Shown piece after piece: positions 1-4,451 of a stretch of 5,491 nt of DNA (position 1 is the first letter of the stretch; each line of letters starts with the position of its first letter). Both the position numbers and the translations under genes were made by a program. The notes beneath the pieces are model-generated. The model was not told the origin of the DNA. It saw only the letters and a list, made by a program, of their open reading frames with translations, and did not search any database. The DNA is from an uncultured Ruminococcus sp. (lineage in GTDB: Bacteria; Bacillota; Clostridia; Oscillospirales; Acutalibacteraceae). The stretch spans positions 1 through 5,491 of the forward strand of contig CACZPV010000299.1 in NCBI GenBank assembly GCA_902783065.1, written 5' to 3'.

Positions 1-38
1 GGCTTCGGCGGCTTGTGTTTTTAAGGAGGGTTAAGTGT

Positions 39-1478
39 TTAGCTATTATTCAGCAGCTTGTTCTTGGTTTCCCAGAGTGGAAGCGAAAGGTCAACATAGT
101 AAGTATGTGGATTTTCAAAGCGTCGTATTTCATCCCAAAGTGTTTCGAGCTGATTTACATATCTTTGGCGGATTTCTTTAATAGTTGGACAGTTGTAAAT
201 GAGTTTACCGTTTTCAAAGATTTTTTTTCTAAGTCTGACAGCCTGGAAATTTTCAAGCGTCTTTTTCTTCCATGTGTGTTCAGGGTCAAAAATCATATAT
301 GGTTTTGTATCATCGATTTCTTCATCAAATAAGGTAATGACATCTGCCATTGCTTTTCCGCTTTCTCTGTCATAAAGTCTGTATAAATCCTTAAAACATG
401 GATTGGTGATTTTTGCAACATTTTCACTGATTTTAATTTTCGGGATTTCCACACCGTTTTTGTTAATCGAAACAACTTTGTAAACACCGCCAAAAACCGG
501 TTCACTGCTTGCAGTTATCAGTCTTTCTCCAACCCCAAAGCTGTCGATTGGCGCTCCCTGACGCAGCATATCCTTAATAATATATTCATCAAGAGAATTG
601 GATGCACATATCTGGCAATCAGGATATCCTGCTTCGTCAAGCATCTTTCTTGCTTTCTTTGAAAGATAGGTAATATCACCGCTGTCAATACGGATTCCTT
701 TCGGACGGCATCCCAGTGGCTTTAATGCTTCATTAAATGCTTTAATGGAATTTGGTATGCCTGATTTGATTACATTATATGTGTCAACAAGCAAGGTACA
801 GCTATTGGGATAGCGTCTTGCATATGCACAGAAAGCTTCATATTCACTGTCAAAAGATTGCATCCAGCTATGTGCCATTGTTCCGAGAGCCGGAATACCG
901 AAATCTCTGTCAGAAATAGTACAGGCTGTACCGGCAACACCACCAATATAAGCTGCTCTTGCACCATATACAGCGCCGTCATAACTATGTGCACGTCTGG
1001 AGCCGAACTCCATTATTGCTTTTCCGCCTGCTGCCCTTACAATACGGCTGGCTTTGGTGGCAATCAGACTTTGATGATTAATAGTAAGCAATATCATTGT
1101 TTCAACAAGCTGAGCCTGAATAATTGGTCCTCTGACTGTAACGATAGGTTCGCCCGGAAAAATAGGAGTTCCTTCTTCAACTGCCCATACATCGCAGGTA
1201 AATTTAAATTCTCTGAGATAATTCAGAAATTCCTCGCTGAATATTCCTTTTGATTGAAGAAAGGCTATATCCTCATTAGTAAATTTAAGATTCTGCAAAT
1301 AATTAATCACCTGCTCCAGTCCAGCCATTACAGCAAAACCTCCCTGATCCGGATTACGGCGATAAAACATATCAAATGTTGCGATTATATCCTTCATCCC
1401 TTCTTCAAAATATCCACCTGCCATGGTCAGTTCATAAAAATCTGTTAAGGTTGTCAAATTAATCTTATCGTATGACAT
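39..1478 (-). CDS. pncB: Nicotinate phosphoribosyltransferase (NAPRTase)
   Basis: This 479-residue cytoplasmic enzyme joins nicotinate to PRPP with ATP hydrolysis, giving nicotinate mononucleotide, the entry step of the Preiss-Handler NAD salvage route. The length fits the family. The N-terminus contains the typical LTDFYELTMA stretch (residues 10-20). Family motifs follow in order: EFGSRRAHS (157-165), GTMAHSW (199-205), VDTYNV (231-236), GIRIDSGD (261-268), FGVGERL (314-320) and GGVYKVV (330-336). By family knowledge, His203 in the GTMAHS motif should be the residue phosphorylated during ATP-coupled turnover, and the IDSGD region contributes to the phosphoribosyl-binding barrel. The ATG at 1478 is supported by AAAGGAGA eight bases upstream. 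It follows the nicotinamidase-like gene on the same strand after a gap of about 230 bases that is mostly a repeat copy. I see no terminator between the two genes, so co-transcription is likely. No terminator is visible in the 38 bases after the stop codon. Confidence 0.96.
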   Translation of the reverse strand: MSYDKINLTTLTDFYELTMAGGYFEEGMKDIIATFDMFYRRNPDQGGFAVMAGLEQVINYLQNLKFTNEDIAFLQSKGIFSEEFLNYLREFKFTCDVWAVEEGTPIFPGEPIVTVRGPIIQAQLVETMILLTINHQSLIATKASRIVRAAGGKAIMEFGSRRAHSYDGAVYGARAAYIGGVAGTACTISDRDFGIPALGTMAHSWMQSFDSEYEAFCAYARRYPNSCTLLVDTYNVIKSGIPNSIKAFNEALKPLGCRPKGIRIDSGDITYLSKKARKMLDEAGYPDCQICASNSLDEYIIKDMLRQGAPIDSFGVGERLITASSEPVFGGVYKVVSINKNGVEIPKIKISENVAKITNPCFKDLYRLYDRESGKAMADVITLFDEEIDDTKPYMIFDPEHTWKKKTLENFQAVRLRKKIFENGKLIYNCPTIKEIRQRYVNQLETLWDEIRRFENPHTYYVDLSLPLWETKNKLLNNS

Positions 1479-1510
1479 ACTGTGATTCTCCTTTCTAATT
1501 TATATTTTTT

Positions 1511-1703
1511 GTCGGTTATAAAAGTTTGAAATTTCTTTGCGCCTGCGATTTTTGATATCATGTGTTTTACAATATTTCTCGGCTATAATCTGTCATTTTC
1601 GCAGCTTTTGCGTCGAAAACGACTGTTTTTGACTTTTCGAGGCGGTACAAACCCTCGCTTTTATTCTTACTGTTCGACAATAACGAGTTTCACGGCTTCA
1701 GGT
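1511..1703 (-). repeat. Dispersed intergenic repeat, copy A (long form)
   Basis: This stretch fills most of the gap between the pncA-like stop and the pncB start. Hand alignment with 4285-4436 gives about 17 mismatches and three single-base gaps over roughly 135 columns (1511-1644 against 4285-4417). A 33-base block is identical (1592-1624). Copy A then has about 40 extra bases (1645-1686) before the shared end motif GTTTCACGGCTTCAGGT (1687-1703). The one-base gaps argue against a conserved protein. The identical block can pair 1592-1601 with 1614-1623, and TATAAAA (1517-1523) can pair with TTTTACA (1565-1571) in minus-strand RNA with one G-U pair. The repeat begins 5 bases after the pncA-like stop codon and ends 32 bases before the pncB start. 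Whether it is mobile, regulatory or inert cannot be told from this window. Confidence 0.85.
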
Positions 1704-1708
1704 TTAAT

Positions 1709-2371
1709 TTAAAATTCAATATTTCTGACAATTTCAATACCATTACTCTGCATCACAATCAATGCAGCAAGTTCTCCCGATTCCGGACGTCTTGCTGGCA
1801 GCGAACATGTCGCAACAAGATCTGTAGGAATAATTACTCTGCTCGGATGGTTAATCCTGTTAAGACCGCTTTTCAGTGATAATGCAAGCTGAAGCACACA
1901 CATATCTGTACAGTCGCCGCTTATAATGAAGATATCATATCCGTTTTCAATTATGTCATCGTGAAATTCAGGCTCCAGCCATCCATTGACAGAAAGCTTT
2001 GGAAAAATTTTGAATGAAGCTGCTTTTTTAAGTTCATCCGTTAATTCACTTTCTTCCGTACCGCTGACGCAATGAACAGGATAGGTCAGAAATTCCGAAC
2101 ATTCTTCCGGATGACAGTCACATAGTGCATAGTTTATTATGCCGGCATTTTTACATCTGGCAGAAAAAACAGCAACATCGTCATTAATAGCAAAAACTTC
2201 GCTGCTTGACAGCGCACCGTCCTTTACAAAACCATTTATCATGTCCACTGCCACATGGACTGTCTTTTTAAAGTCTTCCGGTTTAATGACAGCTGTTTTT
2301 TTTGCATATATACATTCATATGCATTAAAAATATCATTTGCAATCACATCAAAATTATCAAGTTTTTTCAT
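1709..2371 (-). CDS. pncA: Nicotinamidase-like cysteine hydrolase (isochorismatase superfamily)
   Basis: This 220-residue protein probably deamidates nicotinamide to nicotinate, supplying the pncB product encoded just downstream. The isochorismatase-like core starts after about 38 residues: Asp43 in VDMINGF is the expected catalytic Asp, Cys158 in GDCTDMCV (152-159) the nucleophile, and Lys121 or Lys125 the likely triad lysine. Metal-site candidates are Asp85 and His87 (DCHPEE), His100 (YPVHCVSGTEE, 97-107) and Glu93. Glu93 occupies the spacing where the Mycobacterium enzyme has a third histidine, so the site may resemble nicotinamidases with a Glu ligand. The YPVHCVSGT and TDMCV strings are typical of this subgroup. 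The ATG at 2371 is preceded by TAAGGAGG at seven bases, and a consensus promoter lies upstream. The superfamily is broad, so another amidase is possible, but the pncB neighbour supports nicotinamidase. Confidence 0.85.
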   Translation of the reverse strand: MKKLDNFDVIANDIFNAYECIYAKKTAVIKPEDFKKTVHVAVDMINGFVKDGALSSSEVFAINDDVAVFSARCKNAGIINYALCDCHPEECSEFLTYPVHCVSGTEESELTDELKKAASFKIFPKLSVNGWLEPEFHDDIIENGYDIFIISGDCTDMCVLQLALSLKSGLNRINHPSRVIIPTDLVATCSLPARRPESGELAALIVMQSNGIEIVRNIEF

Positions 2372-2399
2372 AGTGTAACCTCCTTAGTAAGTATCTATG

Positions 2400-2439
2400 T
2401 GATATTATCAATTATATAATAACAACGGCGGTTTGTCAA
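2400..2439 (-). promoter_or_regulatory. Consensus sigma-A promoter of the pncA-pncB unit with palindrome at the start site
   Basis: On the minus strand there is a perfect -35 TTGACA (2439 to 2434), a spacer of exactly 17 bases, and a perfect -10 TATAAT (2416 to 2411). Transcription should start near 2404, leaving a leader of about 33 bases before the ATG at 2371. The 11-base palindrome TGATATTATCA (2400-2410) lies across the predicted start point and is a possible operator. I cannot assign it to a known NAD-responsive repressor. The palindrome is AT-rich and could be coincidental. Confidence 0.8.
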
Positions 2440-2742
2440 TAGTTTTATTTAAAATTCCGTGAAAAACATAGTTTTTTCGCTTTTTTCTTTTTAAAAATTC
2501 TAAATAATAAAATTGATTATTGAGTTAAAAAATTTACAGTATGTTCATAAATAATTCATAGCTTTTAAACTGTAAAATAATGAATAATAAGTTATTTGTG
2601 GAGAAAATATTATTATATTTATACAAATTATACAGTATTGTTTCAAATATAAACAAGTTTCAACATAATATTTTGTTGAAAAAACAAGTAGTTGTTTGTA
2701 TTTTGTATAACTTTCAACATTTATATTTTAGCATAATAGCAA
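2440..2742. other. AT-rich divergent intergenic region with small inverted repeats
   Basis: About 300 bases of very AT-rich DNA lie between the divergent pncA-like and XRE genes. I see no convincing gene: an open frame at 2580-2783 has no ribosome-binding site. The right half holds TTTCAACA (2658-2665) facing its complement TGTTGAAA (2674-2681) across 8 bases, a further direct TTTCAACA (2712-2719), and AAACAA-GTAG-TTGTTT (2682-2697). These cluster upstream of the XRE gene and could be binding sites for its product or another regulator. That is inference. The left half shows only A/T runs. Confidence 0.55.
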
Positions 2743-2771
2743 TTGTTATTTTTTTTTTGTTATTTTATAAT
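2743..2771 (+). promoter_or_regulatory. Probable promoter of the XRE-type regulator gene
   Basis: TTGTTA (2743-2748) and TATAAT (2766-2771) are separated by exactly 17 bases, which predicts a start near 2778 and a leader of about 30 bases before the ATG at 2809. Ten of the 17 spacer bases are an uninterrupted T run (2749-2758). The -10 is perfect and the -35 matches consensus at four of six positions. In such AT-rich DNA a chance match is possible. Confidence 0.6.
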
Positions 2772-2808
2772 CTTATATGGTGATAATTTTATTAGTGAGG
2801 TGTAATCC

Positions 2809-3057
2809 ATGAGATTGCGAAAGCAAGCACTCGGTAACCGAAACCTTATTGGCACTAGGGTGGAGGAGATCCGCAAAAGAAAAGGCATGAAACAAAAGGA
2901 ACTTCTTGCACAGCTTCAGGTCAGAGGTGTTGACATGAATGCTTCCGGTCTGTCTAAGCTTGAAGGTCAGATCAGGTATGTAACAGATATAGAGCTTGTT
3001 GCCCTTGCTGATATACTTGAGGTATCCGTAGACAAGCTTCTCGGCAGGGAAAAATAA
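2809..3057 (+). CDS. XRE/Cro-type helix-turn-helix transcriptional regulator
   Basis: This is an 82-residue, single-domain DNA-binding protein. A five-helix HTH_3-type fold spans about residues 14-79: IGTRVEEIRKRKGMKQKEL gives helix 1 and the start of helix 2, NASGLSKLEGQIR (44-56) covers the recognition helix and the following turn, and TDIELVALADILEVSVDKLL (59-78) is the usual C-terminal part. The length suits a stand-alone repressor with no ligand or dimerisation domain. The ATG is preceded by GTGAGGTG at six bases. It is transcribed alone, away from the pncA-pncB unit, and ends at a strong terminator. The inverted repeats upstream make autoregulation plausible. A role in controlling the divergent NAD salvage genes is possible but unproven. 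Its base composition is richer in G and C than the surrounding intergenic DNA, as expected for a real gene. The target is unknown. Confidence 0.9.
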   Translation: MRLRKQALGNRNLIGTRVEEIRKRKGMKQKELLAQLQVRGVDMNASGLSKLEGQIRYVTDIELVALADILEVSVDKLLGREK

Positions 3058-3081
3058 CAGGCAAATTAATTTTTAAGGATT

Positions 3082-3114
3082 ACTCCCCGTGATTTTCTTC
3101 ACGGGGAGTTTTGC
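3082..3114 (+). terminator. Rho-independent terminator after the XRE gene
   Basis: A perfect 11-base-pair stem pairs ACTCCCCGTGA (3082-3092) with TCACGGGGAGT (3099-3109) around a six-base loop, and is followed by a short T run (3109-3112). It starts 24 bases after the XRE stop codon. The T run is short, but the stem is GC-rich and stable. Confidence 0.85.
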
Positions 3115-3134
3115 CAATGAATTTTCAATACAGA

Positions 3135-3243
3135 GTTTCACGGATTAAGCTTAAGGTAAATGAAAGCCGACAGAGTATTCATATCATTTTAGGTTATGAT
3201 ACTCTGTCGGCAGTTTTGTTCTTATTACCTGAATACGTGAAGT
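3135..3243. repeat. Inverted-repeat element (possible miniature mobile element or bidirectional terminator)
   Basis: A perfect 13-base inverted repeat, GCCGACAGAGTAT (3166-3178) and ATACTCTGTCGGC (3199-3211), forms the core. Outside it the arms continue imperfectly. The left arm has TTCACGGATT then AAGGTAA. The right arm, read on the minus strand, has TTCACGTATT then CAGGTAA. The ends therefore carry inverted copies of a motif that also ends the repeats at 1687-1703 and 4420-4436. The 7-base direct repeat ATGAATT flanks the element loosely (3118-3124 and 3251-3257). It could be a target duplication, but it does not abut the arms and may be chance. There is no coding capacity. A bidirectional transcription stop is the alternative reading, though the T runs beside the core hairpin are weak. 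Confidence 0.65.
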
Positions 3244-3320
3244 TGACTTGATGAATTATAATAAGGAAAGTCCTTACAGGTTCATCTTCGGGTGTACGCA
3301 GCACGCCAGAAGCCGTCTAC

Positions 3321-3349
3321 AAAAACCCCCTTCCAAATGAGAAGGGGGT
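3321..3349 (-). terminator. Rho-independent terminator of the esterase gene
   Basis: On the minus strand the nine-base stem ACCCCCTTC (3349 to 3341) pairs with GAAGGGGGT (3333 to 3325) around a seven-base loop, followed by TTTTT (3325 to 3321). It lies about 62 bases beyond the esterase stop codon. To its left, between the inverted-repeat element and this stem, only a small TAAGGA-AAG-TCCTTA hairpin (3262-3276) is visible and I see no gene. Confidence 0.85.
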
Positions 3350-3411
3350 GGGGGATAATGGGCAAAAGAAACGCACCGGACATTTGCTTTCTGTATAGCG
3401 GTCTTTTGTTT

Positions 3412-4257
3412 TTATTCCTCTGATTTGATATATTTTTCAGAATTACAAAAAATATGAAGAAAATCCCTGAATACAATTTCCCATGCAGACTCATGATGAC
3501 GCTGTTCCGGTTTGATAACCTTGTTCAGCAGCCCGCTTGGATAACATTCCTTTAGCAGCTGCCACGTATGTTCTGTACCTTGACAAAATGCTTTTTCCAT
3601 TTCATCTGCACCGCCTGCATACATATAAAGATAGGGGAGAGCCTCTTGCTGTTTTACACATTGATATATCCAGTTTTCGACATCCTTAGCTTCATATATA
3701 AGATAATATGGAACTGGTGAAAATACACCTGCCGCACAAAACTTATCCGGAAAGCTCAATGCAAAATAAAGTGATGCCAGACCGCCTGACGAACTGCCGC
3801 AGAATGATGTATTTTCCCTGCCTGTTTTGACCGGAAACTGTTTTTCAACTGTGGTCATAACTGTATTAATAACAAAATCAGCAAATAACTCGCCTCTGGG
3901 TTTGAGCATTGTTGCCATCTGTTTTGTTTGCTCGTCCATATCCTCAGGATAATTTAATTTTCCTATCGTTTTTGGTGTCAGATCGTTTGCACGTTCCAGA
4001 GGACCTTCATCGTTATGGATACCAACAATTATTGCAGCTCTGCCGCTGGTTTCCTGTTCAGCCCGCACTGCTTCACGGGTATACCAGCATCCAAATTGTC
4101 CTTTGTCAGCATTGAAATCAAATAAATTTTGACCATCAGTCATATATATGACGGGAAATCGTTCTTCCTCCTTATGCGCCGGAATATATACACGCACAGT
4201 TTTGTATTTTCCCTCAAAATAGGGCAAACGCATCGTAACCAGTTCTTCTTTTATCAT
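3412..4257 (-). CDS. Putative alpha/beta-hydrolase esterase (Fes/IroE/YbbA-like family)
   Basis: This 281-residue protein belongs to the putative-esterase (esterase D-type) branch of alpha/beta hydrolases. FPVIYMTDGQNLFD (34-47) is the typical strand and oxyanion region. FCGSSSGG (152-159) is the nucleophile elbow, with Ser156 as the likely catalytic serine. YAGGADE (213-219) offers Asp218 as a candidate acid, and RHHESAW (253-259) carries the catalytic-His region, most likely His255. There is no signal peptide or membrane segment, so it should be cytoplasmic. Family members cleave esters such as acylated sugars or siderophores, but no substrate can be named because no carbohydrate or siderophore gene is nearby. 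The ATG at 4257 has AGGAGG at seven bases. It follows the MutS-like gene on the same strand across a gap filled by repeat copy B, with no terminator seen between them, and ends at a terminator. The functional link between the two genes is unclear. Confidence 0.85.
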   Translation of the reverse strand: MIKEELVTMRLPYFEGKYKTVRVYIPAHKEEERFPVIYMTDGQNLFDFNADKGQFGCWYTREAVRAEQETSGRAAIIVGIHNDEGPLERANDLTPKTIGKLNYPEDMDEQTKQMATMLKPRGELFADFVINTVMTTVEKQFPVKTGRENTSFCGSSSGGLASLYFALSFPDKFCAAGVFSPVPYYLIYEAKDVENWIYQCVKQQEALPYLYMYAGGADEMEKAFCQGTEHTWQLLKECYPSGLLNKVIKPEQRHHESAWEIVFRDFLHIFCNSEKYIKSEE

Positions 4258-4284
4258 GATTTTTCCTCCTGTAAATTATTATCA

Positions 4285-4436
4285 GTCGATTGTAAAAGTC
4301 TGAAATTCTTTTACCCATGCGGTTTTTGATATCATGAGTTTTACATTTTTCTCTGCTGTAATACGTCATTTTCGCAGCTTTTGCGTCGAAAACGACTACT
4401 TTTTGACTTTCGGGGCGAAGTTTCACGGATTCAGGT
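4285..4436 (-). repeat. Dispersed intergenic repeat, copy B (short form)
   Basis: This is the second copy of the repeat at 1511-1703, lacking about 40 bases near its right end. The 33-base block at 4365-4397 is identical to copy A, as is TTTTTGATATCATG (4323-4336). The end motif is GTTTCACGGATTCAGGT (4420-4436). Within the identical block 4365-4374 pairs with 4387-4396. TGTAAAA (4291-4297) pairs perfectly with TTTTACA (4339-4345), where copy A has a G-U-compatible change. The copy starts 15 bases after the stop codon of the MutS-like gene and ends 27 bases before the esterase start, the same placement and orientation as copy A. An open frame crosses it (4214-4426) but is not conserved in copy A because of one-base gaps. 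Confidence 0.85.
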
Positions 4437-4451
4437 ATGAATCTAAGGGCA

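Noticed and set aside
15..332. A 105-codon plus-strand open frame with AAGGAGGG nearby at 23-30
   Set aside because: The AAGGAGGG lies inside the frame rather than before its start, and the frame is antisense to the conserved C-terminus of pncB.
858..1253. A 131-codon plus-strand open frame opposite pncB
   Set aside because: It lies wholly antisense within a clear pncB gene, has no family resemblance and is Cys/Ser/Asn-rich in the way expected of a shadow frame.
1638..1657. CGAGG/CCTCG hairpin in repeat copy A as a terminator after the pncA-like gene
   Set aside because: The stem is only five pairs with a ten-base loop and no T run follows on the minus strand, so it should not stop transcription into pncB.
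2457..2465. A further TCCGTGAAA match to the repeat end motif in the divergent intergenic region
   Set aside because: Only nine bases match and no flanking repeat sequence accompanies them, so chance is a sufficient explanation.
2580..2783. A 67-codon open frame with a hydrophobic C-terminal stretch, upstream of the XRE gene on the plus strand
   Set aside because: It has no ribosome-binding site, its composition follows the AT-rich intergenic DNA, and it overlaps the probable XRE promoter and inverted repeats. The hydrophobicity follows from T-rich codons.
4214..4426. A 70-codon minus-strand open frame crossing repeat copy B
   Set aside because: The same repeat at 1511-1703 breaks this frame by one-base gaps and a stop, and the frame overlaps the start of the esterase gene. 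It is repeat sequence that happens to be open, the kind of frame easily misannotated as a hypothetical protein.
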